NCBI RefSeq assembly: GCF_022848905.1
Contig: NZ_JAFIRA010000002.1
Span: forward strand, 62,001-126,000
Direction of reading: 5' to 3'
DNA length: 64,000 nt
Source of the DNA: Thermostichus vulcanus str. 'Rupite'
GTDB taxonomy: Bacteria > Cyanobacteriota > Cyanobacteriia > Thermostichales > Thermostichaceae
Part shown: in pieces, positions 28,681 to 37,527 of the stretch
Position numbering within the stretch: position 1 is the stretch's first letter
Layout of the letters: each line of letters opens with the position of its first letter
Translations under genes and position numbers: made by a program
The notes under the pieces: generated by a model
Told to the model about the DNA's origin: nothing
The model's database searches: none
What the model saw: only the letters and a program-made list of their open reading frames with translations

Positions 28681-30036
28681 TCAGTTGCTCAAGCGAGTCT
28701 GAAAGGCTTGGTAGGCTTCTGCGTAGGGATCCACCCATGCCGCCTGCGGTTGGATGTAGCGTTTGACTTGCACCAATCGTTCTGCAGCTTGCTGTACGGA
28801 ACAACACCAATGGGCGGAGGCAGCCAAAATGGCAGCACCCACAGCCGGTTCTGGGTGCTTGACCAAAGCAAGGGGGCGATTGAGCATACTGGCGCGAATG
28901 CTAAGCCAAAGCGGGCTTTTACTGCCTCCCCCTGTCGTCCAAATCGGCTCTTGGACAGGGATCCCTTGTGCCGACAATGTTTCTAGGCCCAGCCGTTCCA
29001 CCATTGCCACCCCTTCTAGCAAGGCAGCGTAAAACCGGGGGGATCCCTGCTCAGCTGCGGGCAAGAACCCAGCAAAGCTCGGATCCACGATGGGAAAACG
29101 CTCCCCCGGTTGCACAAGCGGGTAGCTGATTAGCCCGGTGGGGATATAGGCTTGGGCCTGTTGATCCAGCGTTTGAAAGTGGCCACCTGGGAAGTAGCGG
29201 GGCAAGATTCCGCCCCCACAAAAAGAGGCTGCCCCTGGCCACCAGCAGGTTTTATCGGGGTGCAAATGGGAGTAGAGGCTTTGGGTTTGGATGATCTCGG
29301 TGCTATTGGCTTTGAAAATGAGGGTTGTCCCCAAACTGGTGGAGACCTGACCGATTTGACTGGCCCCTGCTGCCAATTGTCCAGCGCACCCGTCTGTCAT
29401 CCCGGCGGTGATCAGCACCTCTTGTCCCAAGCCCCACTCGGATCCCACCGTTCCCAAAACGGTTCCCGGTGCAACTACCTCTGGAAAACGTTTCGGATTT
29501 AAGCCCTGCTGAGATAGCCATTCTTTGGGCCAACTATAAGATTCCAAGTCAAAGCCACTTTTCAAAGCATGGGTGTGATCCGTAACCTGCTTACGCCCCC
29601 CCAACTGACTCAGCAAAAAATCGGCTGGATGGGCTAAATAACTCTCTTGATACCGCTCAGGATAGGATTCGGCCCACCACAACCAGCGACTGAGCCCCCA
29701 ACTGCTCGGGATCCCCAATTGCTGAGCCTGGGCTTGTCCCCGCTTATCCGAATAGAGCCACGCCGATTCCATCGGGATCCCACGCCCATCCACAGCCAGC
29801 ACAGTTCCCGAAGTACTGCAGGCACTCAGGGCTACTATCCCATAGGCTTGGCCCAGTTCTGTTTTCAGTTGCCCCAATAGAGCCTTCAAGGTGCGTAACC
29901 AGCGACCGGGGTTGGTCTCAGGGGGATCCCATGAGCGTTCGGCTTTGCCTACGACCTCCCCCTGTTCTGAGAGGGCCACCACCCGCATCCCGGAAGTGCC
30001 CAGATCAATGCCCAAAAAAACCGCCTGCATCCGCAT
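28681..30036 (-). CDS. FGGY-family sugar kinase, probably D-ribulose kinase type
   Basis: The 451-residue product has the FGGY kinase fold: FLGIDLGTSGMRVVAL at the N-terminus (phosphate-1 motif), CSTSGTVLAVD, GMTDGCAGQLAAGA with the catalytic Asp region, STSLGTTLIFK (phosphate-2), and WTTGGGSKSPLWLSIRASML with the adenosine motif near the C-terminus. Its closest-looking relatives are the cyanobacterial/plant kinases described as D-ribulose kinases (Synechococcus SePSK, Arabidopsis XK-1); xylulokinase is the alternative. The start is ATG at 30036 or two codons later. It is divergent from asd with a 144-bp spacer. Confidence 0.83.
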   Translation of the reverse strand: MRMQAVFLGIDLGTSGMRVVALSEQGEVVGKAERSWDPPETNPGRWLRTLKALLGQLKTELGQAYGIVALSACSTSGTVLAVDGRGIPMESAWLYSDKRGQAQAQQLGIPSSWGLSRWLWWAESYPERYQESYLAHPADFLLSQLGGRKQVTDHTHALKSGFDLESYSWPKEWLSQQGLNPKRFPEVVAPGTVLGTVGSEWGLGQEVLITAGMTDGCAGQLAAGASQIGQVSTSLGTTLIFKANSTEIIQTQSLYSHLHPDKTCWWPGAASFCGGGILPRYFPGGHFQTLDQQAQAYIPTGLISYPLVQPGERFPIVDPSFAGFLPAAEQGSPRFYAALLEGVAMVERLGLETLSAQGIPVQEPIWTTGGGSKSPLWLSIRASMLNRPLALVKHPEPAVGAAILAASAHWCCSVQQAAERLVQVKRYIQPQAAWVDPYAEAYQAFQTRLSN

Positions 30037-30180
30037 CCCGTCTGTGCTCCTTCGGTTTATCCTAATTGGGGCAAAAGCAGAGGCACGCTCTCTTCAATTA
30101 AAATAGGAAATTTGCAGGCCATGGCGGGGGCGATTTAACCCACCAGGCGCCGTTCAGGAAAGGACATCTGGGGAGCAAAC

Positions 30181-31203
30181 ATGGGACGGGAACAGCGGGT
30201 CGCTATTTTGGGGGCCACAGGGGCAGTAGGAGCAGAATTGCTCACTTTGCTAGAAGAGCGTAGCTTTCCCTTGGCCAGTCTCAAGCTGTTGGCTTCCCCA
30301 CGCTCCGCAGGCACTTACTTAACTTTCAAGGGGGAACGGATCCCAGTGGAACCGGTCTCGGAAACGGCTTTTCGGGGAGTGGATTGGGTCCTGGCCTCAG
30401 CAGGTGCCACGGTCTCCAAAACCTGGGCCAAGGCAGTGGTTGAGGCTGGAGCGGTGATGGTGGATAACTCCAGCGCCTTTCGGATGGATCCGGAAGTCCC
30501 CTTGGTGGTGCCGGAAGTGAACCCACAGGATGCCCTTCGCCATCAGGGCATTATTGCCAACCCCAACTGCACCACGATTTTGATGTGTGTGGTCATCTAT
30601 CCTCTGCACAAGCGGATCCCGATTCGTCGAGTGGTGGCTGCCACCTATCAATCTGCCAGTGGAGCGGGTGCCCGTGCCATGCAGGAGCTACGGGATCAAT
30701 CCCGTGCCTATCTGGAGGGTAAGCCTTTAGAACCGCGGGTCTTCCCCTATCCGATTGCGTTTAACCTTTTCCCCCACAACAGCCCCCTGCAGGAGAACGG
30801 CTATTGCCAAGAAGAAATGAAGATGGTGAATGAATCCCGCAAAATTATGGGATCCCCAAATCTACGCCTGACCGCCACCTGTGTGCGGGTACCGCTGATG
30901 CGTGCCCATGCTGAAGCCCTGAACTTGGAGTTTGAGCAGCCCTTCCCGGTGGAACAAGCCCGTCAAATTTTGGCCGAGGCACCGGGGGTGGTTCTCCTGG
31001 AAGACTGGCAGCAGAACCGCTTTCCGATGCCGATTGATGTCAGTGGCAAAGACGATGTGGCGGTAGGTCGCATCCGGCAGGATATTTCAGAGCCCAAGGC
31101 CCTTGAGCTATGGCTTTGTGGGGATCAGATCCGCAAAGGGGCAGCCTTGAATGCCATTCAAATTGTGGAGCTATTGTCAGTGCCTCAACCGGTCACTGCC
31201 TAG
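30181..31203 (+). CDS. asd: Aspartate-semialdehyde dehydrogenase
   Basis: The 340-residue product is Asd, which reduces aspartyl phosphate with NADPH on the way to lysine, threonine and methionine. It shows the NADP-binding VAILGATGAVGAELLTLL, the DNSSAFRMDPEVPLVVPEVN segment, the catalytic cysteine in IIANPNCTTILM, YQSASGAGARAM and the ATCVRVPLMRAHAEA substrate motif. Length is typical. Start is ATG at 30181. It is followed 62 bp later by an amidohydrolase on the same strand, possibly co-transcribed. Confidence 0.96.
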   Translation: MGREQRVAILGATGAVGAELLTLLEERSFPLASLKLLASPRSAGTYLTFKGERIPVEPVSETAFRGVDWVLASAGATVSKTWAKAVVEAGAVMVDNSSAFRMDPEVPLVVPEVNPQDALRHQGIIANPNCTTILMCVVIYPLHKRIPIRRVVAATYQSASGAGARAMQELRDQSRAYLEGKPLEPRVFPYPIAFNLFPHNSPLQENGYCQEEMKMVNESRKIMGSPNLRLTATCVRVPLMRAHAEALNLEFEQPFPVEQARQILAEAPGVVLLEDWQQNRFPMPIDVSGKDDVAVGRIRQDISEPKALELWLCGDQIRKGAALNAIQIVELLSVPQPVTA

Positions 31204-31265
31204 ACCATCTCAACCCGTCCTGTTGGGGTTAGGATCCCTTGAGAATCCCGGGAGAGGGCAAAACC

Positions 31266-32636
31266 ATGAGCTGCATCGTGATCCGGAATGTGGTGCTCTT
31301 CACCATTGATGGGCAGGATCGGGTTTATCGGGACGGTACAGTGGTGGTGCGAGGGGATCGCATTGCCGTCGTTGGCCCTTCTGACCAGGTGGGGATCCCT
31401 GCCGATGCCGGTCGGGTGATCGAGGGTGGACACAAAATGGCCTTGATCCCTGGCTTGATCGATACCCACAGCCACTCCAGCCTGCTGCGAGGGGTCACCG
31501 AAAATTATCAGCTCCTGGATTGGTTGCCCCGTTACCAACTGGAACATCGTGCTCTCACGGAAGCGGATGCCTATTATGCTGCTCTCCTCAGCTACTTGGA
31601 AGCTTTGAAAGGGGGTACCACCTGTGTCATGGATATGTACCGCTTTATGCACCGTTGTGCGGAGGCGGCGGGAGATTTGGGCCTACGAGTCAATTTGGTG
31701 CCCTACACTGCCGATGCTCCTGGTAAGGACTTTTTTGAAACGATGGAGAGTACGCGTCAGCTGATCGAAAGTCAGCATGGAACTCAAGGGGGACGGGTAC
31801 GGGTTTGGGTAGGACTAGAGCATTTATTTTATTGCTCGCCTCAGGCCTATCAAACGGCGATCGAGTATTCGCGTCACTACGGAGTTGGCATTCACACCCA
31901 CAGCAGCGAACAAAAAGAAGAGGTGGAAGCTGTGGAGCAGCACTTTGGCCACAAACCGATCCACTTGTTCCAGCAGTACGGCATCTTGGGGCCACAAACT
32001 GCCATTGCCCACTGTGTTTGGTTGGATGAATCGGAAATTCAACTGCTCAGAGATACGGGGACTGCGGTTTGTCACTGCCCGATCAGCAACGCCAAACTGG
32101 CTGGGGGGATCGCTCCCATTCCAGAGCTGCTGCAGGCCGGGATCCGCATTGGCCTGGGCACCGATGGCAATATCTCCAACAACAACTTGGATATGTTTGA
32201 GGAGATGAAGTTTGCCTCTCTGCTGCAGAAAGTCAAACACTACGATGCTGCTGCTCTGCCCGCCTCCACCATGCTGCGGATGGCGACGATAGAAGGGGCC
32301 AAGGTATTGGGATTGGAGCAGGAGATTGGTTCCATCGAAACCGGGAAAAAAGCCGATTTGGTACTGGTGGATCTGTCGGGGCCGAACTTGATGCCCCTTG
32401 TGTGGGAGCGTAACCCCAATGGCATTGAAGAAACCAATATTCTGTGGAATCTGGTCTATGCAGCACGGGCCAGTAATGTTCACTCTGTATGGGTAGACGG
32501 GATCCCGGTTATTGAAGCTGGACAAAGCACCCAACTTTCAGAAGCCAAAGCCCTGGCAGAAATTCAGGCCCAAACCGAGGATCTGCTGCGCCGCCGGGAT
32601 CCCTTCAAAGCCACCCTAACTCCAGTCGTCGGTTAA
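31266..32636 (+). CDS. Metal-dependent amidohydrolase/deaminase (TrzA/MtaD/SsnA type)
   Basis: The 456-residue product is an amidohydrolase-superfamily TIM barrel: LIPGLIDTHSHSSLLRG supplies the first metal-binding His pair, followed by GIHTHSSEQKEEV, IAHCVWLD and LGTDGNISNNNLDMFEEM with the catalytic Asp. The C-terminal GSIETGKKADLVLVDL is the family's beta-sandwich closure. Such enzymes deaminate or dechlorinate N-heterocycles; methylthioadenosine/S-adenosylhomocysteine deaminase is one likely activity, but the substrate cannot be read from sequence. ATG at 31266 is chosen because GGGAGAGG sits just upstream; the frame is open to a TTG nine codons earlier. Confidence 0.85.
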   Translation: MSCIVIRNVVLFTIDGQDRVYRDGTVVVRGDRIAVVGPSDQVGIPADAGRVIEGGHKMALIPGLIDTHSHSSLLRGVTENYQLLDWLPRYQLEHRALTEADAYYAALLSYLEALKGGTTCVMDMYRFMHRCAEAAGDLGLRVNLVPYTADAPGKDFFETMESTRQLIESQHGTQGGRVRVWVGLEHLFYCSPQAYQTAIEYSRHYGVGIHTHSSEQKEEVEAVEQHFGHKPIHLFQQYGILGPQTAIAHCVWLDESEIQLLRDTGTAVCHCPISNAKLAGGIAPIPELLQAGIRIGLGTDGNISNNNLDMFEEMKFASLLQKVKHYDAAALPASTMLRMATIEGAKVLGLEQEIGSIETGKKADLVLVDLSGPNLMPLVWERNPNGIEETNILWNLVYAARASNVHSVWVDGIPVIEAGQSTQLSEAKALAEIQAQTEDLLRRRDPFKATLTPVVG

Positions 32637-32648
32637 AGAGCGCTCTTG

Positions 32649-33368
32649 TTAGGTCGATTTCTCGATCACCAGCACCCCCATCATGCCCGCCATCAAGGGG
32701 AAGAAAGTAACCTGCTCAAAACCTGCTGCCAAGGCCAGTTGCTTTTGTTCTTCTCCGCTCGGAAATCGTTCCAGGCTGGGATCAATGTAGGCGTAGTCCT
32801 CTCCTAAGCCCAAAGCCTTGGCCTGAGCAACCACCTGGGTATTCAAGTACCAGCGTTGGAACTGTTCCAGCAAAGGGATCCCGGTAGGCCGATGAAAGTC
32901 CAAAATCGCCGCCCGACCACCTGGCTTAAGAACCCGCTTGATCTCCTGGAGTGCCCGTGGGATATCCGTAACATTGCGCAAACCATAGCCCATGGTGATC
33001 CCATCAAAGCAGTGATCGGCAAAAGGCAGGGCCAAGGCATCCCCCAAGACCCACTCTAGAGAATACCCCGGCAGCACCCGCCGAGAACGCGATCCGGCAA
33101 TCGACAACATTGCGGGAGAAAAATCCAGGCCAACGACATGCCCCCGCCGACCCACTCGACGCGCCAAAAGTAAAGCCAAATCTCCACTCCCACAGCAGAG
33201 ATCCAGTGCTTGCCCCCCCAGTGGCACATTGGCCCAGCGCACCGTCATTTGCTTCCAAACCCGATGCAGCCCGAGGCTGAGTTTTTGATTGAGGTCGTCA
33301 TAATGGGGAGCAATTCGGTTAAACAGTTCCCGGATTTGCTCCGGCTGTTCAGCAGTTGGACTGGGCAC
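32649..33368 (-). CDS. menG: Demethylphylloquinone/demethylmenaquinone methyltransferase (UbiE/MenG family)
   Basis: The 239-residue protein carries the UbiE/MenG signatures: IRELFNRIAPHYDDLNQKLSLGLHRVWKQ near the N-terminus, the SAM-binding LDLCCGSGDLALLLA, LPFADHCFDGITMGYGLRNV and EIKRVLKPGGRAAILDF. In cyanobacteria this enzyme methylates 2-phytyl-1,4-naphthoquinone to give phylloquinone, the A1 electron acceptor of photosystem I. Start is GTG at 33368. It is convergent with the amidohydrolase, only 12 bp away, with no obvious terminator between them. Confidence 0.92.
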   Translation of the reverse strand: MPSPTAEQPEQIRELFNRIAPHYDDLNQKLSLGLHRVWKQMTVRWANVPLGGQALDLCCGSGDLALLLARRVGRRGHVVGLDFSPAMLSIAGSRSRRVLPGYSLEWVLGDALALPFADHCFDGITMGYGLRNVTDIPRALQEIKRVLKPGGRAAILDFHRPTGIPLLEQFQRWYLNTQVVAQAKALGLGEDYAYIDPSLERFPSGEEQKQLALAAGFEQVTFFPLMAGMMGVLVIEKST

Positions 33369-33592
33369 AGGCTATTCAGCTCCCTGAAGATTTTGCGCTA
33401 TGTACCGCTCTTTTGCTAGTCACCCTGTATAGGATAAGTCACCAGAGTCCTCTTGCAAACTTATAGACCCCCGACAGACCGACTTAGCAGGCAGTTGGAG
33501 CATCGGCAACCGACAGACTATCGCTACGCGACGCTGACGCGAACGATTCAAAACGATTCAATCGTGACAACGACCTAGCATCTATCTAGCAT
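33369..33592. other. Spacer between menG and the tnpB relic
   Basis: It contains the short repeat CGCTACGCGACGCTGACGCG, and ATCTATCTAGCATCTAT, but no gene that I can recognise. The left part must hold the menG promoter. Confidence 0.4.
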
Positions 33593-33782
33593 CTATTGTG
33601 TACCCTGTACCTTGGGCAGCACCCGCACCTGCTTCATTCCCCTTGAAGCACGGGAATCCATGTCCCTGTTTTGAAGTGCGTCCCAGGTATCGTGTAGCTT
33701 GCGAATCGTAATCTGCAACACCTGAGAATGCACCTTGCCCAAATGCGGGAACTGCTTCTTGGCGTTGGGCAGGTTGTTTTAC
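33593..33782 (-). pseudogene. Frameshifted N-terminal fragment of an unrelated tnpB
   Basis: Read on the minus strand, this encodes NNLPNAKKQFPHLGKVHSQV, then LQITIRKLHDTWDALQNR, which is characteristic of the N-terminal domain of IS200/IS605 TnpB proteins. After QNR the expected GHGFPCFK continues in a second frame, and GMKQVRVLPKV returns to the first, so there are two frameshifts. The fragment has no start, no RuvC region and an early stop. It belongs to a different TnpB type from the two intact copies in this window. It lies just downstream of the SDR gene's stop codon. Confidence 0.8.
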
Positions 33783-33803
33783 TGAGGGAGGAGAATGCCG
33801 CCT

Positions 33804-34568
33804 TCACCGTCGATGTACCAACGTAGTACTGGCCTGATCGGTGGGGAGGAGCAAGACCTCGCTGATATTCACATGAGGAGGGCGGCTTGTTGCAAACAAT
33901 ACCACTTCTGCCACATCCATCGCCGTCAGGGGAGTCAGACCTTGGTATACAGCAGCAGCTCGGGATGAGTCGCCATGAAACCGCACTTCGCTAAACTCGG
34001 TTTCTACCATGCCCGGCTGGATCTCGGTGACACGAATCGGAGTGCCCAACAAGTCCAGTTTTAATCCTTCCGAAATGGCCCGTACCGCCGCTTTGGAGGC
34101 ACAGTAGACATTGCCCCCAGGATAGGGTTGCCGACCGGCAATGGAGCCAATGTTCACCACATGACCCCGGCCCCGTTCTACCATGCCCGGCAACACAGCG
34201 CGGGTCACGTAGAGCAGTCCCTTCAGGTTGGTGTCAATCATCTCTTCCCAATCTTGCACCACCCCTGTGTGCAACTTATCCAGTCCACGACTCAAGCCGG
34301 CATTGTTGATCAGAATGTCGATGGCAGCCCATTCCGGTGGCAACGCTTGTAAAACCCGACTCACCTCAGCTCTATCCCGCACATCCAACGCCAATAGGTA
34401 GGGTTGGATCCCGAAGGCTTGCTCCAAATCCAAAGCCAGCTCCTTCAGCCGATCTTGACGACGAGCGGCCAGGATGAGTTTGGCTCCAGAACGGGCAAAA
34501 AGGGTGGCACAGGCAGCCCCGATACCACTGCTGGCCCCAGTAATCAGGACGATAGGGGTTGAACTCAT
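33804..34568 (-). CDS. Short-chain dehydrogenase/reductase
   Basis: From the ATG at 34568 this 254-residue classical SDR shows PIVLITGASSGIGAACATLFA (cofactor TGxxxGxG), the NNAG motif, NIGSIAGRQPYPGGNVYCASKAA with catalytic Ser, Tyr and Lys, and the TEIQPGMVETEFSEVRF loop seen in YdfG-like serine/3-hydroxy acid dehydrogenases. NADP-linked oxidation of a small hydroxy acid is likely, but the substrate is not known. A seven-codon upstream extension is open but less likely. It follows panE by 31 bp on the same strand. Confidence 0.88.
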   Translation of the reverse strand: MSSTPIVLITGASSGIGAACATLFARSGAKLILAARRQDRLKELALDLEQAFGIQPYLLALDVRDRAEVSRVLQALPPEWAAIDILINNAGLSRGLDKLHTGVVQDWEEMIDTNLKGLLYVTRAVLPGMVERGRGHVVNIGSIAGRQPYPGGNVYCASKAAVRAISEGLKLDLLGTPIRVTEIQPGMVETEFSEVRFHGDSSRAAAVYQGLTPLTAMDVAEVVLFATSRPPHVNISEVLLLPTDQASTTLVHRR

Positions 34569-34599
34569 GAGTCCTCGCAAAGCACACACATCGCCAATC

Positions 34600-35631
34600 T
34601 TACGAGACAGGATCCGATTGCCGCCGAGAACAACGTTCCAGCAGTTTCACACAGGCATACAACGTATCCAAATGGGGGGTGGGCACCGCCACCAAACGGC
34701 CCAACTCCGTGATCGCCCCCACAATCGTCTCGATCTCCGTGGGTCGCCCCAGCTCGATATCCTGCAGCATAGAGGTGCGATGGGATCCCACTCGGGTGGC
34801 GTTCTCCAAGCGTTCATCCAAAGACATGGGCAAGTGGATCCCGAGGGCATGGGCGACAGCCTCCGTCTCCTGCATCACGGCTCGGATCAGGTTGCGGGTG
34901 GGGGGGTAGTGGGCCATCTCATCCTGGGCAGCCCGGGTGAGGGCGCTGATCGGGTTGAAGGCGGAGTTTCCCCACAGTTTCTGCCAGATCTCGGTGCGAA
35001 TCTGCGAAGTCAAGGTGGTGTGCAGCTGCGCTTGTTCAAAGATTTGGCCTAGGGCCTTCAGGCGCCCCGACAGGGATCCATCTGGTTCTCCGAGAATGTA
35101 GCGTCCACCACCCGTGTGCAAAAGCACGCCCGGCTCTACCAACTGCACAGCAATGTAAACCACACAACCAATGATCCGTTCGATCGGCAGATGGGCAGCA
35201 ATCACCCCCCCCGGATCCACAGCTTCCAGCGAATGCCCTTCGAACTCGCCCCCATGTCGGCGGAAATACCACCAGGGAATGCCATTCTGGGCGATCACAA
35301 TTGGGGTATCCGGGCCACACAGGGATCCCAACTGAGGAGCAAGCTGCGGCAAACTATGAGCCTTAACAGTGACAAACACCCAATCTTGCGGGCCGAGGCT
35401 TGTCAGATCGTCTGTGGCTGTAAGACCTACGGCCCGCTGACGCGACAGGTGTTCAACCCTAGTTTGTGGGGATCCCTCTTGGCTAGGGCTGCTCATCAAT
35501 TTCAATCCTTGGGTGCAGATTGCCTGGAGATGGGATCCCCGTGCCACCACACTGACGTCCAACCCTGCTTGAGCCAAACGAATGGCCAGGTAGCCACCCA
35601 CTGCTCCAGCACCCACAATGCAAATCTTCAT
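34600..35631 (-). CDS. panE: 2-dehydropantoate 2-reductase (ketopantoate reductase family)
   Basis: The 343-residue product matches the PanE/ApbA family: MKICIVGAGAVGGYLAIRLAQAG (NADPH-binding), VFVTVKAHSLPQ, IVIAQNGIPWWYF, and the C-terminal catalytic region with EIWQKLWGNSAFNPISALT, followed by RTSMLQDIELGRPTEIETI. The enzyme reduces ketopantoate to pantoate for coenzyme A synthesis, though cyanobacterial members are often paralogues with unproven substrates. It forms a two-gene unit with the SDR downstream. PetM lies 75 bp upstream on the same strand. Confidence 0.88.
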   Translation of the reverse strand: MKICIVGAGAVGGYLAIRLAQAGLDVSVVARGSHLQAICTQGLKLMSSPSQEGSPQTRVEHLSRQRAVGLTATDDLTSLGPQDWVFVTVKAHSLPQLAPQLGSLCGPDTPIVIAQNGIPWWYFRRHGGEFEGHSLEAVDPGGVIAAHLPIERIIGCVVYIAVQLVEPGVLLHTGGGRYILGEPDGSLSGRLKALGQIFEQAQLHTTLTSQIRTEIWQKLWGNSAFNPISALTRAAQDEMAHYPPTRNLIRAVMQETEAVAHALGIHLPMSLDERLENATRVGSHRTSMLQDIELGRPTEIETIVGAITELGRLVAVPTPHLDTLYACVKLLERCSRRQSDPVS

Positions 35632-35706
35632 GGAGTCATTATCTCCTCAGGGGAGACATGGGGCTAACAGGAAAACGACGGATTCCATCCACCCTGTTGA
35701 TTCCTC

Positions 35707-35817
35707 TTATTCCTCGGCCCCGCCTTGGGTCACCCGCAGGATCCCATATCCCAGCGCCAATCCAACCAGGGTGAGCACGATGCAAAGTCCGGCAATGGTG
35801 AAGATCTCGCTGGCCAT
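35707..35817 (-). CDS. petM: Cytochrome b6f complex subunit PetM (36 residues)
   Basis: This tiny gene encodes [12 protein letters not shown] followed by a single hydrophobic helix ([15 protein letters not shown]) and a short polar tail RVTQGGAEE. That pattern (one helix, LVGLALG, tail ending in EE) fits PetM, the 4-kDa subunit VII of the cytochrome b6f complex, which packs at the edge of the dimer in the thylakoid membrane. Another small photosynthetic subunit is possible but fits less well. A purine-rich AAGGAAG precedes the ATG. It lies alone between panE and the divergent psbD. Confidence 0.75.
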   Translation of the reverse strand: MASEIFTIAGLCIVLTLVGLALGYGILRVTQGGAEE

Positions 35818-35970
35818 AGCTTCCTTAGACTTCCTTAAATGCACTGAGCAATCATACGATGTCTTCTCAGGATATCGGATCTTGAGACTGGCGTATGCGG
35901 GCCCTCTGCAATAGCCGCCAACTCAGTTCGCCAGAAGATCTCCAGAAGAAACGCTCCTCTGATCCCAGAG

Positions 35971-36001
35971 TTGCTGGAATCCGGCAGATGCCCCCTATAA
36001 T
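35971..36001 (+). promoter_or_regulatory. Possible promoter far upstream of psbD
   Basis: TTGCTG and TATAAT are separated by 19 bp, about 315 bp before the psbD start. A closer -10-like TATACT lies at 36227-36232 without a matching -35. The 36002-36226 stretch otherwise holds a TGGCCG-ATT-CGGCCA hairpin at 36082-36096 and two GGATCC sites. Low certainty. Confidence 0.35.
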
Positions 36002-36251
36002 GAAAGCAATTTACAAGACTTTACTGGTGCAGGCTAAATTGTAATGCCCAAACCTGTAGAGCCCGCCTAGTAACTTCAAGGTGGCCGATTCGGCCATTGC
36101 GAGTTCTGGATCCTTAGTTGGGTAGGAGCTGCACAAATCGGGATCCTTATCCAAGGCCCTCCTGCACAGTCCTTTCCCAAACTGGAGTTCAGAGCACTAA
36201 GGCAAAAGACCTTTGAACTGAGTCTTTATACTTAGCTCGGGTCTTGCTTTG

Positions 36252-36275
36252 ATGAAACAAACTTTGTAGTTTCAT
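36252..36275 (+). promoter_or_regulatory. Stem-loop in the psbD leader
   Basis: ATGAAAC and GTTTCAT form a perfect 7-bp stem with a 10-nt loop, 40 bp before the psbD start codon. It may influence mRNA stability or translation, as 5' leaders of photosystem II genes often do; this role is inferred. Confidence 0.45.
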
Positions 36276-36315
36276 TAACGTCCTCATCATTTAGATGTCT
36301 TTAGGAGTAGTCCAG

Positions 36316-37374
36316 ATGACCATAGCGGTAGGACGCGTGCGTCAGGAGCGAGGATGGTTCGACATCGTCGACGACTGGCTCAAGCGCGACAGATTTGTGT
36401 TTATCGGCTGGTCCGGGCTGTTGCTGTTTCCCTGTGCCTACTTGGCCTTGGGGGGCTGGCTGACCGGCACCACCTTTGTGACCTCCTGGTACACCCACGG
36501 GTTGGCCAGTTCCTACTTGGAGGGGGCCAACTTTCTGACGGTGGCAGTTTCCACGCCTGCCGACAGCATGGGCCACAGCCTGTTGCTGTTGTGGGGCCCG
36601 GAAGCGCAAGGGGACTTCACCCGTTGGTGCCAAATCGGGGGTCTGTGGACCTTTGTGGCTTTGCACGGAGCCTTTGGCCTGATTGGCTTCATGCTGCGGC
36701 AATTTGAGATTGCCCGCTTGGTGGGGGTACGGCCCTACAACGCCATCGCCTTCAGCGCGCCGATTGCGGTGTTTGTGAGCGTGTTTTTGATTTATCCCTT
36801 GGGGCAGAGCAGCTGGTTTTTTGCCCCCAGCTTTGGGGTTGCGGGGATTTTCCGGTTTCTGCTGTTTTTCCAAGGGTTCCACAACTGGACCTTGAACCCG
36901 TTCCACATGATGGGAGTAGCGGGTGTGCTGGGAGGAGCGCTGCTGTGTGCCATTCATGGGGCGACGGTGGAGAACACGTTGTTCCGGGATGGGGAAGGGG
37001 CGAGCACCTTCCGGGCGTTTGAACCGACGCAAGCGGAAGAGACCTATTCGATGGTGACGGCGAACCGGTTTTGGAGCCAGATATTTGGGATTGCGTTTTC
37101 CAACAAGCGGTGGCTGCACTTTTTCATGTTGTTTGTGCCGGTGACGGGTCTGTGGATGGCCAGCATTGGGGTTGTGGGGTTGGCGTTGAACCTGCGGGCG
37201 TATGACTTTATCAGTCAGGAGACGCGGGCGGCGGAGGACCCTGAGTTTGAGACGTTCTACACGAAGAACATCTTGTTGAACGAGGGGATCCGGGCCTGGA
37301 TGGCGCCGCAGGACCAGCCGCATGAGCGCTTTGAGTTCCCTGAAGAGGTGCTCCCCCGCGGCAATGCTCTGTAA
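36316..37374 (+). CDS. psbD: Photosystem II reaction centre protein D2
   Basis: The 352-residue product is D2 throughout: [52 protein letters not shown], five membrane helices, [27 protein letters not shown] with the chlorophyll PD2 histidine, [11 protein letters not shown] and the C-terminus [11 protein letters not shown]2 binds QA and half of P680. The ATG at 36316 is preceded by AGGAG eight bases upstream and gives exactly the usual 352 residues; the frame is open seven codons further. In most cyanobacteria psbC starts inside the 3' end of psbD at a GTG in CGTGGT; here the same codons read CGCGGC, so that start is gone. It has a single GGATCC site. Confidence 0.98.
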   Translation: MTIAVGRVRQERGWFDIVDDWLKRDRFVFIGWSGLLLFPCAYLALGGWLTGTTFVTSWYTHGLASSYLEGANFLTVAVSTPADSMGHSLLLLWGPEAQGDFTRWCQIGGLWTFVALHGAFGLIGFMLRQFEIARLVGVRPYNAIAFSAPIAVFVSVFLIYPLGQSSWFFAPSFGVAGIFRFLLFFQGFHNWTLNPFHMMGVAGVLGGALLCAIHGATVENTLFRDGEGASTFRAFEPTQAEETYSMVTANRFWSQIFGIAFSNKRWLHFFMLFVPVTGLWMASIGVVGLALNLRAYDFISQETRAAEDPEFETFYTKNILLNEGIRAWMAPQDQPHERFEFPEEVLPRGNAL

Positions 37375-37527
37375 GTGGAGTGTGCTTCTTGTGTAAACGC
37401 TTGGGTTTTTCTGGATCCCTTGCATGAGTGTTGAAGATCGGGCGCTTGCCTGTTTTGGGTGGGCGCTCGACGATAAACAAAACCCTTTTTTCTATCAACT
37501 GTTGCAGTTTTTGGGAGGCTGGCCTCA

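Noticed and set aside
31824-32534. Minus-strand frame of 236 codons opposite the amidohydrolase
   Set aside because: Shadow frame; the plus-strand protein has full catalytic motifs.
36082-36096. TGGCCG-ATT-CGGCCA hairpin as a terminator upstream of psbD
   Set aside because: No T-run follows and no gene on either strand ends there; left unassigned.
36301-37425. Long minus-strand open frame (374 codons) opposite psbD
   Set aside because: It is the shadow of psbD: rich in His, Gln, Pro and Arg with no family resemblance, while the plus strand encodes a complete D2 protein.
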